DNA of 64,000 bases, taken from positions 124,001-188,000 of the forward strand of contig CAZEDM010000006.1 in the NCBI GenBank assembly GCA_964511075.1, written 5' to 3'. This DNA comes from CAZEDM01 sp964511075 (GTDB lineage Bacteria > Zixibacteria > MSB-5A5 > RBG-16-43-9). The notes under the pieces are model-generated. The model was not told the DNA's origin and searched no databases. It saw only the letters and a list, made by a program, of their open reading frames with translations. Below, one piece after another: positions 41,871 through 51,075 of the stretch. The first letter of the stretch is position 1. Every line of letters starts with the position of its first letter. Made by a program: the position numbers and the translations under genes.

Positions 41871-42173
41871 TCACTCTTCATCTTTGAAAAGCGAATCCCA
41901 TTTTCTCTTCTTATTTTCTTCGGGTGCAGGTTCATTACTATTACCGGGAAGCCTGTCGCTTGAGGTTTTCGGGTCGAAGTACTCGCAGAAATTACCCTTC
42001 TCCTTATATCTGACCCATTCAGCCTGCGGCTCTTTGCACTGGTGGTGTGCATCCGTATCGTAAAGCCGGCAGTTGTAACAGCATTTCAGATCAGCCTCGC
42101 AGTTCGGACAGATGTCTTTTCTATTTATCTTTTCCGATACCTCAATCTCTTTTTTACAACTCCAGCAGAGCAC
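41871..42173 (-). CDS. Small zinc-ribbon protein
   Basis: A 100-aa protein whose first 35 residues form a double CxxC ribbon (CWSCKKE...CPNCEAD), followed by CCYNCRLYDTDAHHQCKEP and FCEYF, giving ten cysteines in all. The C-terminal third is charged and probably disordered (ending KRKWDSLFKDEE). Metal binding, most likely zinc, is inferred from cysteine spacing. No enzymatic domain. Similar small ribbon proteins with an FCEYF tail occur in diverse anaerobes without known function. Confidence 0.75.
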   Translation of the reverse strand: MLCWSCKKEIEVSEKINRKDICPNCEADLKCCYNCRLYDTDAHHQCKEPQAEWVRYKEKGNFCEYFDPKTSSDRLPGNSNEPAPEENKKRKWDSLFKDEE

Positions 42174-42191
42174 AAAATCTCCTCGAATTTT

Positions 42192-43295
42192 TCATCTGGA
42201 TAAATCTATTTGCTCCTCACTCCATTGATCGTCTGAGCCAAGATACGAAAAATAGAACGTCTCTGAATCATCAGACCATCTAAAAATGGATACAGGTATC
42301 CCCGCTATGAGCTCGTAAGTTTTGACCAGCTCTATTTTCCCCTCTCCTTTCAGTTCATAGAAATCTATATTATTTCCCGAACTACTTTTTTTCAACAAAG
42401 CTAAACGGCTACCATCAGGGGACCAGGTGAGATTTGCATACTCAAGGCTATCAGAGTAATCAAATAGTAATAACTTCTTTTCCCAAAGATCAAAAACTCC
42501 CAAGAAACTCAATTCCTCCTCTCCCGATCCAATAAAGGCTATGGTGTTATACTGAACTGAGAAGACGATTGCGGAAATATGAAAATATCTATCCTCCAAA
42601 AAGCCTTTAAAATCCTTCCCTAAATCCATTGCCAGCTTTGGCAGATCACCCAGCTTTAATACCGGTTCCCTTTGAGTTGAAACATAGACGTCACCATCAC
42701 CCCAGCTAGTAGAGAAACCGATATTTGAATTATCAGCTACATCTATTGTTAGCAACTCCTTTGAACAAATTCTTTCGCTGCCTTGTGGGACTGCACCATA
42801 TTTGCAGAAAACCTGGTAACAGTCGCTGTCGCTTTTTTTATATAGCCTATCACCAAAGACGGTAAGAATAATATCTTTAGACTCCAAATCGACTACCCTT
42901 ATTCACCCATCAATTATCTCGCAACCAAGAAAAATCACAAATATAAAATTTCTTTCAGCATAAGAATCCCATAAGAGGGTATCTACAGCAAAACCGAATT
43001 TATGCAGAAAAGTACGTTCACTACCATCAATTTTACAATAGTAAACATCTCTTCCCTCACTCTCAAAACCCAAATGATTGCTCGTGGTATAAGCCACATA
43101 TTTCAGGTCAGGGGACAAGACCACCGTATTGGGTGACTGAGGCTCCCATTGTCTGACTATTTGAAACTTCTCGCCAGTTTCCAACTGGGTGCAATAATAA
43201 CCATTTTCCTGTATAATCTTAACCTTACTCTCTCCTGGATAGGCAATCCCGGAAATGAAAATCAACGATAAAAGCAAATAATTTATCTTATTCAT
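42192..43295 (-). pseudogene. Secreted beta-propeller-like protein interrupted by an in-frame TGA
   Basis: The upstream part (43295-42906) begins with a signal peptide (INYLLLSLIFISGIAYP) and propeller strands such as VVLSPDLKYVAYTTSN. It stops at a TGA (42905-42903) after FLGCEIIDG. The same frame continues without any shift: IRVVDLESKDIILTVFGDRLY, then IAFIGSGEEELSFLGVFDL and LTWSPDGSRLALLKK to the end at 42192. The blade-like pattern of about 40 residues with SPD motifs fits a WD40/TolB-type propeller. A CGA-to-TGA change (Arg to stop) would explain the break. It overlaps no other gene and lies 18 nt from prfB. Either a recent nonsense mutation or a base-call error. Confidence 0.75.
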
Positions 43296-43313
43296 CTAAT
43301 TCTATCAATGAAA

Positions 43314-44457
43314 TTAACTTTTAATCTCGTTTTTGTGCTTTTTCTTTGGATTGTTTTCATCCTTGTTATCTGTTTCCTTAAACTGGCTCAGATATACCCG
43401 GATAAACTCATCGATCTCCCCATCCATCACTGCCTGCCCGTTCGAGGTTTCAACTCCGGTGCGGTGGTCCTTGACCAGAACGTAAGGATGAAAAACATAG
43501 GAGCGGATCTGGCTGCCCCATTCGATTTTCTTTTTCTTCTTCTCTATCTCCTGAAGCTTCTCCTCCTCTTTTTCTTTGTAGTATTGATACAGCCGGGATT
43601 TCAGAACCTTCAGGGCATTATCCTTGTTCTGGAATTGGGACCTTTCGGACTGGCACTGCACCACGATTCCCGTGGGGATATGGGTGATCCTGACTGCGGA
43701 GGAGGTTTTATTCACGTGCTGTCCGCCGGCACCCGATGCCCTGTAAGTATCGATTTTCAGATCATCCTCTTTCAATTCCACGGTCAGGTTATCTTCTATT
43801 TCCGGGTAGATGAAAACCGAGGCAAAGGAGGTGTGTCTTCTCTTGTTGGCATCGAAGGGAGAGATCCTTACCAGGCGGTGAACCCCGCTTTCTGCTTTGA
43901 GAAACCCATAGGCATATTCGCCCTTGACCTCTATTGTGGCGCTTTTTATTCCAGCTTCCTCGCCAGCCAGAAGGTCGATTACCTCTCCTTTATAACCTTT
44001 TCTCTCGATCCATCGCAGGTACATCCTCAGAAGCATCTGCGACCAGTCCTGGGATTCCGTGCCCCCAGCTCCTGAATGGATGGTCAAAAGCGCATCTTTG
44101 GGGTCATCCTCTCCGGATAAAATAGTGGCGAATTCGAAATCCTCGATCTCCTCTTCTAATTTCCTTAACTCGCTGGCTAACTCGGACTTGAGGGATTCGT
44201 CCTCCTGGGAAAGCTCATCCAGAACCTTGACTTCCTCTATATTCTTTAGAAGCTTATCCCATCTTTCATTCCATCTTTTTATGAAGGTGATATCTTTTAA
44301 AACCGATTGTGCTTTTTCGTTATCTTTCCAGAAATCAGGCTCCTGGGTCGATTTTTCCAGTTCAGCTAATCTCTTATTTTTTTTCTCCAGGTCAAAGAAA
44401 CTCCCCTATTTTTGCTGCTCTATCTTTCAATTCCTCGAAATTTCTCTCCTCAGGCAT
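43314..44457 (-). CDS. prfB: Peptide chain release factor 2, with programmed +1 frameshift
   Basis: Class I release factor reading UAA/UGA. The gene starts at the ATG at 44457 after AAGGAGG and encodes 21 codons (opening MPEERNFEELKDRAAK) up to CTT TGA at 44397-44392. Slipping one base forward gives GAC CTG GAG and continues to the stop at 43314, for a 380-aa protein. The GGQ peptidyl-hydrolysis motif is in SGAGGQHVNKTSSAVRI. The stop-codon recognition region carries the RF2 SPF tripeptide (VRISPFDANKRRHTSF). The N-terminal coiled coil (LEKKNKRLAELEKS) is also present. The frameshift window keeps the classic CTTTGAC with a GGGGAG SD-like element upstream. RF2 therefore probably limits its own synthesis. 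Confidence 0.96.
44391..44406 (-). promoter_or_regulatory. prfB autoregulatory +1 frameshift site
   Basis: Minus strand: GGGGAGTTTCTTTGAC. The GGGGAG (44406-44401) is an internal Shine-Dalgarno-like stimulator, and CTT-TGA-C is the slippery codon and in-frame stop read as Leu-Asp after a +1 shift. The arrangement matches that known in E. coli prfB. Confidence 0.92.
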
Positions 44458-44591
44458 TGTACCTCCTTTTTTCACCACCATTTTCTGAAATTCAATATAA
44501 ACCGATTTAAAGCAAAGTCAACTTCTTCTTTGAGCTTGACACTCTAATAAAAGTAGATAGATTAACTCTGTTTGAAACCTGATGGATAATT

Positions 44592-46319
44592 ATGTTTATC
44601 ACCTCTTCCATAATCTGTGCCCTGATCCCGGAGTTGAGGGGAAACCTTCTTTTTTCCCGCATAAGGAAATTCAAGCTTTCCCCGGATTACAAAACGCTTT
44701 TGATTCTAACTCAAAAGGGGAAGGAATGGAAAACTCTTCTTTTCTCGGCTCATCCCGAATACTGCAGGATTTTGAGCTTGACCGAAGAAGAATCAAGCGA
44801 ATTTCAAGATTGGGCTGTAACTCCTTTATTCTCGCCAGCCCTGGATTCGAACATCTCCAGCCTCGAGCAGATAGATTTCGACCGGGTGATAAAGCTCTCC
44901 TGCCTGAAAGAAAGCGAACTTGGAAAAGAGGAGTTCGAGCTTTTCTTTGAGCTTACCGGCAGAAACTCCAACGCCATTCTGATGCAGAAAGAAAAAGGGG
45001 TAATCCTGGATTCGTTGAAAAAAGTAAAACCTGCTCAGAGCAGGGTGCGCCAGATATTACCCGGGATTAAATATATCCTGCCGCCTGCACCCAAAAAGCA
45101 CAATCCCTTGAAAATCACGCAGGAGCAGTTTCAGAAAATGATACAGAGCCATCCGCAGGAGAATCTGCATAAGATTCTGAACTCTCATTTTATGGGTGTA
45201 GACGAGCTTTTGGCACAGATAACTGTGGAGAGATATCTGGAAAAAGCTCCTTTGAAACCTCTTCATATCGAAACCCTGTGGAAGAGTTTCCATTCGATAT
45301 TCGAGCAGATATACAAAGGCGAAATATCTCCACACCTGATTCTGGACTCCGAGGAAAACCCGGCTGGAATATCCTTATTCGATCCGAATTTCATCCCCAA
45401 AAATAAAAAGATACCTTTCTCCAATTTGACCCAGGCTATAAATAAGTTTTTCTCCATAATTATCGAAAAAGAGAAGCAAGTAAAAAAGTTACAGAACTTT
45501 CAGGGGTTAACTCGCAAGGAAATAGAGAGACTAAAAAAGAGGAAGGTAAATCTGGAGGAGGAGTTTTCCCTTTTAAAAGAAGCACAGGATTATAAGAAAA
45601 TCGGAGGCTTGATATTAAGTCACCTGAAGAAGATTAAAAGAGGAGCAGAATTCGTCGAATTACCGGATTTTTTTGTCCCCGGACGTAAGAAAATAAAAAT
45701 CAAGCTTGATCCCTCTTTATCCGCCGAGGCTAATGCACAGGCTTATTACAAGAAATATCGAAAAGCCCAAACCGGAACAGAGGAGCTCAAAAACAGGATT
45801 CTTCGAACTGAACAGGAGATAGGAGTTTTGGAGAAGATAAGCTCGGAGCTTCAAGCCGGTGAAAAACCTAATCTGAAAAGGATAGAGGCTAAGCTTTCAT
45901 CTTTGGGTTTGATTAAAATCCCCCGACCCAAAGTAAGGGAAAAGAAAAAAGCCAGATACTCTCCCAGGGAATTTATCTCCGCAGACGGCTGGAAGATATT
46001 AGTGGGAAGAAACAACCGGGAAAACGATTACCTGACTTTCAGAATAGCCCAGGCTGAGGATCTGTGGTTTCATGCTCAGAACACAGCCGGCTCACACGTA
46101 GTCATAAGAAAAGGGGAAAGAAAAAAACACCCCTCGCCCAAAGCCATAGAGCAGGCAGCCTCCTTAGCCGCATATTATAGCCAGGCAAAATCATCCAAGA
46201 AAGTTTCTGTCATTTATACCCTGGTCAAATATGTCAAGAAACCAAAAAATGCCCCACCCGGTCTGGTCAAGGTGGAGAAGATGAAATCGATCCTGGTTGA
46301 GCCACGATTGCTGAAATAA
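44592..46319 (+). CDS. rqcH: NFACT protein RqcH (ribosome quality control)
   Basis: A 575-aa NFACT family protein that binds split 50S subunits carrying stalled nascent chains and adds alanine tails. Domain order: NFACT-N (residues 1-180), helix-hairpin-helix region (about 180-270), a long coiled coil (about 275-430, with KEKQVKKLQNFQGLTRKEIERLKKRK) and the C-terminal NFACT-R domain (about 455-575). The NFACT-R domain has GWKILVGRNNRENDYLTF, AEDLWFHAQNTAGSHVVI and SLAAYYSQAKSSKKVSVIYT. It is divergent from prfB, with about 130 nt between. The ATG has only a weak ribosome-binding site. The GTAG palindrome cluster follows the stop. Confidence 0.93.
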   Translation: MFITSSIICALIPELRGNLLFSRIRKFKLSPDYKTLLILTQKGKEWKTLLFSAHPEYCRILSLTEEESSEFQDWAVTPLFSPALDSNISSLEQIDFDRVIKLSCLKESELGKEEFELFFELTGRNSNAILMQKEKGVILDSLKKVKPAQSRVRQILPGIKYILPPAPKKHNPLKITQEQFQKMIQSHPQENLHKILNSHFMGVDELLAQITVERYLEKAPLKPLHIETLWKSFHSIFEQIYKGEISPHLILDSEENPAGISLFDPNFIPKNKKIPFSNLTQAINKFFSIIIEKEKQVKKLQNFQGLTRKEIERLKKRKVNLEEEFSLLKEAQDYKKIGGLILSHLKKIKRGAEFVELPDFFVPGRKKIKIKLDPSLSAEANAQAYYKKYRKAQTGTEELKNRILRTEQEIGVLEKISSELQAGEKPNLKRIEAKLSSLGLIKIPRPKVREKKKARYSPREFISADGWKILVGRNNRENDYLTFRIAQAEDLWFHAQNTAGSHVVIRKGERKKHPSPKAIEQAASLAAYYSQAKSSKKVSVIYTLVKYVKKPKNAPPGLVKVEKMKSILVEPRLLK

Positions 46320-46333
46320 ACCCTAAGAATTGT

Positions 46334-46600
46334 GTAGCGTCGGGCTTTATGCCCGACGAATTTTGTTGTAGCGGAAACCTTCAGGTTTCCATTTTTATTC
46401 TATAGAAAAACTGGAAGGCTAAGGCCTTCCGCTACAAAACCTTCCCGATTGTGGGCAAGGTGGGATTACCGGATCGGTTCGGGAAATCCAATTCCCGAAC
46501 CAACGCGAGATTGATTCCCCTCCCTTGATGGGAGGGGTCAGGGGAGGGTAAAATAATTCCCCTCTCCCTAATCCTCTCCCACGAGGGGAGAGGAAGCTCA
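46334..46600. repeat. GTAG-type palindrome cluster
   Basis: Contains GTAGCGTCGGGC...GCCCGACGAATTTT (46334-46360, terminator-like for rqcH). Next is a long compound element GTAGCGGAAACCTTCAGGTTTCC...GGAAGGCTAAGGCCTTCCGCTAC (46368-46435). A GGTTCGGGAA...TTCCCGAACC hairpin follows (46477-46502), then CCTCCCTTGATGGGAGGG and CCCTCTCC...GGGGAGAGG modules. No gene. Confidence 0.8.
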
Positions 46601-46647
46601 TAGTGCGTGGCTAATCCAGTCAATAGTGGAGTGCCCCTACGAAAATC

Positions 46648-47712
46648 TTACCCTTTTAAAAATCTCTCCATCTCTTTTATTAAACTCGAAACTATATCCT
46701 CTTCCCTGACTTTTTTTATAATCTTCCCTTTTCTGAAAATCAAACCTATCCCTCTTCCCCCTGCCACACCGACATCCGCTTCTTTAGCCTCGCCCGGACC
46801 ATTAACCACGCATCCCATCACTGCTACTTTAAACGGCTTTTTTAATTTAGCCAATCTTCTTTCCACCCGCTTGACTATAGGCAGCAAATCAATCTCCATC
46901 CTTCCGCAGGTCGGGCAGGAGATGAGAGTCGGGCCGTATTCCCTTAAGTTCAAAGACTTCAGTATCTCGTACCCAACCCTGACTTCATCCACCGGGTCGC
47001 CGGTTAAGGAGACCCTGATGGTATCGCCTATTCCCATAGCCAGAAGCGCCCCTATCCCCACAGCAGATTTTATCGAGCCTATTCTGACCGTTCCCACCTC
47101 CGTCACGCCCAGGTGCAGGGGGTAATTTCTTTTTTCGGAGAAAAGCTTATTGGCTTCGATTGTCACAGGTACGTCCGAGGCTTTTAACGAGACCACTATC
47201 TCCTGATAATCCAGATCTTCCAGAATTCTAAGCTGTTCCAGAGCCGCTTCTACCATAGCCGCAGGTGTTGCCTGACCATATTTCTTCAAGATAGATTTTG
47301 GCAACGAGGCGGCATTCACGCCTATTCTGATAGGTATTTCCCTTTGTTTCGAGGCTTTGACCACCTCTTTTACTTTCCATAAAGCACCAATGGTTCCCGG
47401 ATTAATCCTCAGCTTATCCACGCCGGATTCCAGGGATTTCAAAGCCAGCCGGTAGTCGAAATGTATGTCCGCCACCAGGGGGATTTTAGTTAAACTTTTT
47501 ATAATGGTAATAGCCTCAGCCGCCTTCTCATCCAGAACCGCCAGCCTGACTATCTCACAGCCTGCTTTTTCCAACCTTTTTATCTGTTTTAAAGTCGCTT
47601 TAACATCCCTGGTATCGGTGGAGCACATCGACTGAACCGCAACCGGAGTACCACCGCCGATCGGCACTTTTCCCACATAAACTTTTCTGGTCTTCTCCCT
47701 GAGTGTCAGCAT
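46648..47712 (-). CDS. ispG: 4-hydroxy-3-methylbut-2-enyl-diphosphate synthase (flavodoxin/ferredoxin)
   Basis: Fe-S enzyme of the MEP isoprenoid pathway that converts MEcPP to HMBPP. The 354-aa protein has the TIM-barrel half (KVPIGGGTPVAVQSMCSTDTRDV, PLVADIHFDYRLAL, KLRINPGTIG, IPIRIGVNAASLPK). The iron-sulfur half is SCPTCGRMEIDLLP, then VMGCVVNGPGEAKEADVGVAG, with three cluster cysteines and the Glu of the family motif. The ATG at 47712 is preceded by GAGGGA and matches the family start; the open frame upstream was not used. The short, insert-free length is the usual bacterial form. Confidence 0.96.
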   Translation of the reverse strand: MLTLREKTRKVYVGKVPIGGGTPVAVQSMCSTDTRDVKATLKQIKRLEKAGCEIVRLAVLDEKAAEAITIIKSLTKIPLVADIHFDYRLALKSLESGVDKLRINPGTIGALWKVKEVVKASKQREIPIRIGVNAASLPKSILKKYGQATPAAMVEAALEQLRILEDLDYQEIVVSLKASDVPVTIEANKLFSEKRNYPLHLGVTEVGTVRIGSIKSAVGIGALLAMGIGDTIRVSLTGDPVDEVRVGYEILKSLNLREYGPTLISCPTCGRMEIDLLPIVKRVERRLAKLKKPFKVAVMGCVVNGPGEAKEADVGVAGGRGIGLIFRKGKIIKKVREEDIVSSLIKEMERFLKG

Positions 47713-48109
47713 AGATCCCTCTCGGCAATTATAATCGAACTTAGATTTTCTTTTGTCAACTATTTTCTTCAAGTTTGACGACTTTAAGAACCCGAGTTTT
47801 AAAGTCAATCTGTTGAAGTTTTATTCTACCCCTTGATACCCTGTTAAATTCCGATTGACATATTGAATTTTGACGATATATCTTAATATCTAAAAGAGAA
47901 TTTTAACTATAGATTAATTAATAAACGGTTTGCTAAAGATATGTGGTGAGTAGTACGGTGGGTAAAATTTACTTAGAATCCTCTCGCCCAAGCCAAAAAT
48001 AAAAAATAAGAGGATACTGAGGGGATGTCATCCCTCCCTCTTCCTGTTTCTATGAGGGTTTAATTAAAAAACTACAATTTAGACAGCGTAAAGCCGATTA
48101 ATAAATTAA

Positions 48110-48138
48110 TTGACAGGATATAGAATGAAACTTATATT
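48110..48138 (+). promoter_or_regulatory. Sigma-70-type promoter for the PEP-CTERM gene
   Basis: TTGACA (48110-48115), 17-nt spacer, TATATT (48133-48138); the start codon follows at 48184 after AAAGGAGGGAGGG. The rest of the gap 47713-48109 holds no gene; a second, weaker TTGACA is at 47855. Confidence 0.65.
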
Positions 48139-48183
48139 CGCTTCAGATGATTATGTCCCTGAATTTCGAGAAAGGAGGGAGGG

Positions 48184-48834
48184 ATGAAGAGCTTAAAGGT
48201 GATTGTGGCATTTATTACTATCTTTTGTTGTTTCTCCTGTTCTGAAGCCACTCTTTACGATGCCTGGATATCTTTCACCAGCAGTTACCTGGGCGGGAAC
48301 GTTTATGAACATTCCTACACCTGGGGTGCGAACAGTACCCTGAGCCAGGAGGAGACTGATAATCTGTTTCCGTATGATAACTGGATCTATACGAGGCAAT
48401 ATACCGGAATAGGCACCCAGGATAGCTACTTTTACATAAACTGGACAAATCCCGTGGATATTATTTTTATGTCGACGGTGGGAACCAATTTCCCCGCCTC
48501 TACAACCGGTATGACAGGTTTATCCGATGACGATATTTTCGGGGACTGGTGGGATTGGACAGACTGGAAGCGCAACAGAGAATTTACTTTTAGGACGAGA
48601 GGTTATACCGGCATGCAGGATATCGCCCTTAATATAGATTATTTTGGCTGGTACGCTCTAAACCCCGGGGAGAACTTCAGACCCTTCCTTAGCCAGACCG
48701 CAGGAACCCCTTTGAGAGTCAGCGGCAGTTTTGGAGCAGTCCCCGAGCCAGCAGGTGTGCTTTTATTCGGTCCGGGACTCTTGAGCCTGCTTGGTTTGGC
48801 AGGACTTTGTGCCAGGAAAAGAACCCCCTCATAA
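48184..48834 (+). CDS. Secreted protein with PEP-CTERM sorting signal
   Basis: A 216-aa exported protein. Residues 1-22 are a signal peptide (VIVAFITIFCCFSCSEA). The mature part is rich in Trp, Tyr, Asp and Asn (DWWDWTDWKRNREF) and looks like a small beta-sandwich. The C-terminus is a textbook exosortase substrate tail: PEPAG (near residue 187), a hydrophobic helix (VLLFGPGLLSLLGLAGLCA) and a basic RKR end. Exosortase-processed proteins are typically found in cells that make an extracellular polysaccharide matrix. No exosortase or polysaccharide gene is in this window. It has its own strong promoter. Confidence 0.88.
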   Translation: MKSLKVIVAFITIFCCFSCSEATLYDAWISFTSSYLGGNVYEHSYTWGANSTLSQEETDNLFPYDNWIYTRQYTGIGTQDSYFYINWTNPVDIIFMSTVGTNFPASTTGMTGLSDDDIFGDWWDWTDWKRNREFTFRTRGYTGMQDIALNIDYFGWYALNPGENFRPFLSQTAGTPLRVSGSFGAVPEPAGVLLFGPGLLSLLGLAGLCARKRTPS

Positions 48835-48984
48835 AGTGAATTCGCCAGGTGAATCGGAAACAATGCTGAAATTCCTCAAATCCTGAATCTCTGATACGCC
48901 TTCCCCGAAAACCGGAAGGTTTCAATCTGGCAAATATAACCTCTTAGATTTTAATGTCCCCTTATTATATGGATGATAACGCTT

Positions 48985-50403
48985 TTATGTGTTTTTATCG
49001 AATTCTCTTTCGATATCCTCAGCCGTAAGCGTCTCGTCCAAATATTTACTGCGATCGAAATTTCTCCAGCGCTCGTTAACCCGGCGTCGACATATTCGAT
49101 GGATGTTCAAAAGATGGCGCGTGGAGATGTTGTCGGTGGTGCTGTTTTTCCCTCCGGAGCCACAGCTCAAGGTGAAAGATGGCGGCAGGGAATTAAACAT
49201 CCCCCCCAAGGCTCCCTGTGTGGAGGGGGTATTGACCAGAATCCGGGCGACTTCCAGAGCCCTGGAGAAGTATTCGATCCGCTCGGGGTTATTGGAATAG
49301 ATGACCGCGGTGTGACCCATCCCTCCAAAGCGGATAATCTCCGCGCAGCGCTCGATCGAGGACTCGAAGTCTTTCTCGACATAAAATGCCAGAATCGGCG
49401 CCAGGATTTCGGCGGAGAGCGGCTGCTCACGCGATACGCCCTGGAGCCTGGCGATGAGAACCGAGGTATCCGGAGGAACCTGAATGCCAGCCATCCCGGC
49501 AATCCGCTGAACTGGCTGCCCCACCACCGCAGCCAACATCACTCCCCTTTCCTTGTCATAAGCCATACGACCTACCTTTTCGCTCTCCTCCGCTGACAGG
49601 AAATACGCCTTCTGTTTCCTGAGCTCCGCTGCCACCCGCTCAGCCATCTCTTTCTTGACCACCACAGCCTGTTCGCTGGCACATATGGAGCCGTTATCGA
49701 AGGTTTTGGAGATCATTATATTCTGAACGGCAAAGGGGACATCTGCGCTGGCGCCGATATATACGGGCACGTTGCCAGCCCCCACCCCGATAGTGGGCGT
49801 GCCGGAGCTGTAACTTGTTTTAACCAGCTCGCCCGTACCCGTAGCCAAAATGAGCGCCAGCCCGGGATGGATCATCAGCTCCGTGGTCTTCATCAGGTTG
49901 GGTTTGGTTAGCCACTGGATGCAGTGTTCGGGTGCGCCCGCCTTCAACGCTGCCTGATGACAGATTCGGGCTGCTTCCGCCACGCAATTTTTGGCTGCCG
50001 AGGCTGCACTGATAATAAGCGGATTGCGAGTTTTCATGGAGATGAGAATTTTGAAGATGGTGGTGGAGGTGGGATTGATCACCGGGACCAGTGCCAGAAT
50101 GGGGCCCAGTGGCTGAGCCATCTCAATTATGCCAGAAAACGAATCCTCGGAGATGACACCTGCCGTCTTCTGGTTTTTGATATGCTCGTACACCAGCTGG
50201 GAGGCGATGACGTTCTTGATGACCTTGTCCTGCCAAATGCCCAGGCCAGTTTCCTCAGCCGCCAGCCTGGCGAGATGAACACGGTTATTCAGCGCCGCCA
50301 GATAAACTGCCCGCACGATATGGTCCGTTTCAGCCTGGTCCAATTTTTTGAAAAAGTTAAACGCTTTTCTGGCTCGCTGGATAATCTCATCGGGACTGAA
50401 CAT
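48985..50403 (-). CDS. CoA-acylating aldehyde dehydrogenase (acetaldehyde dehydrogenase type)
   Basis: A 472-aa NAD-dependent enzyme that interconverts aldehydes and acyl-CoA, like the ALDH half of AdhE or EutE/PduP. Key segments are VPVINPTSTTIFKILISMKTRNP, TGTGELVKTSYSSGTPTIGVGAGN (cofactor loop) and the nucleophile Cys in FDNGSICASEQAVVV. The tail FTLSCGSGGKNSTTDNISTRHLLN(I) and the final ERWRNFDRSKYLDE match the AdhE linker, but no iron-dependent alcohol dehydrogenase domain follows, so it is a stand-alone enzyme. Base use is noticeably GC-richer (many CGC/GCC/CTG codons) than in adjacent genes, suggesting recent transfer. It fits fermentation from acetyl-CoA together with pta. Confidence 0.92.
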   Translation of the reverse strand: MFSPDEIIQRARKAFNFFKKLDQAETDHIVRAVYLAALNNRVHLARLAAEETGLGIWQDKVIKNVIASQLVYEHIKNQKTAGVISEDSFSGIIEMAQPLGPILALVPVINPTSTTIFKILISMKTRNPLIISAASAAKNCVAEAARICHQAALKAGAPEHCIQWLTKPNLMKTTELMIHPGLALILATGTGELVKTSYSSGTPTIGVGAGNVPVYIGASADVPFAVQNIMISKTFDNGSICASEQAVVVKKEMAERVAAELRKQKAYFLSAEESEKVGRMAYDKERGVMLAAVVGQPVQRIAGMAGIQVPPDTSVLIARLQGVSREQPLSAEILAPILAFYVEKDFESSIERCAEIIRFGGMGHTAVIYSNNPERIEYFSRALEVARILVNTPSTQGALGGMFNSLPPSFTLSCGSGGKNSTTDNISTRHLLNIHRICRRRVNERWRNFDRSKYLDETLTAEDIEREFDKNT

Positions 50404-50736
50404 TGTCGTTTCTCCTCTATTGAATCCCCTGTTCCGAACTTTTTTTCACAAGTGCCTGACACCCTGTATTCGCGTAAACCATCGGAATATGGAAAAGCAC
50501 CGTGATTGTTCTTTTGACCTTTTAGACCTGGTGATGTATCTCCCTACCATTTTAATAATAAACAGGTGCTTGTCAACCAAAAATTGTCAAGCTCATCTGG
50601 GCCTGAGACCTTCCAGCCGTAGCAACCTCAACCTGAAAAAATCTGCTCTATGTACTTGATACCCACGTATCCTCTTAATTATCCTCTTGACATAAAACCC
50701 CTTTATCATAGATTAACCTGAGTTCAAGGAGAGATA
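50404..50736. other. Intergenic region between the aldehyde dehydrogenase and a divergent small gene
   Basis: About 330 nt without a convincing gene. The right end carries AAGGAGAG, the ribosome-binding site of the gene at 50737. No clear promoter hexamers were identified. Confidence 0.4.
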
Positions 50737-51075
50737 GTGTCTTTCAGGTATAAGCTTCTTCTAATTATAATCTTACTTCTCGTCTTATTGCTTGTTTTGC
50801 TTCTCTTCACACGTAACAGGAAAGATGGCGAGGAGAAATTCGTAGAGGTCTATGTCCAGCTCTCCCTGGCTCAATTGAAATTCAAAGACCAGCCGGAAAA
50901 ATTCGAGGCAGAGAAGGAAACGATTTTCTCCCAATATAAATTCTCGCAAAAAGAGCTGGACGAATTTCTGCAAACCTACCGGAAAAACCCGGAGAGATGG
51001 CTGAAGCTCTGGGAGAAGATAAACCAGCGTCTATCTGAATTAATCGAAAGGAATAAAACCCCTCAATCCAGGTAA
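50737..51075 (+). CDS. Small membrane-anchored hypothetical protein
   Basis: A 112-aa protein with one strongly hydrophobic N-terminal segment (residues 6-25, almost all Leu/Ile/Val), followed by a basic, helical cytosolic or periplasmic part (EKFVEVYVQLSLAQLKFKDQ...FSQYKFSQKELDEFLQTYRKNPERW). The heptad-like helices suggest a small helical hairpin that might bind a partner. The start is the GTG at 50737, supported by AAGGAGAG. Its last 13 bases overlap the 3' end of the convergent yraN gene. Function unknown. Confidence 0.65.
   Translation: MSFRYKLLLIIILLLVLLLVLLLFTRNRKDGEEKFVEVYVQLSLAQLKFKDQPEKFEAEKETIFSQYKFSQKELDEFLQTYRKNPERWLKLWEKINQRLSELIERNKTPQSR

Noticed and set aside
42903..42905. 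Reading the in-frame TGA as tryptophan or selenocysteine
   Set aside because: Several intact genes here end at TGA (for example at 1673, 20939 and 16243) and prfB is regulated by TGA, so TGA is a stop. No SECIS-like structure was noticed and the position is not a redox Cys site.
43308..44075. 255-codon open frame on the plus strand opposite prfB
   Set aside because: It is the antisense shadow of the release-factor coding sequence; its Leu/Phe-rich translation is a typical artefact.
44592..44950. Overlapping open frame starting at 44582 in another frame
   Set aside because: It lies wholly inside rqcH, whose frame shows clear NFACT family motifs.
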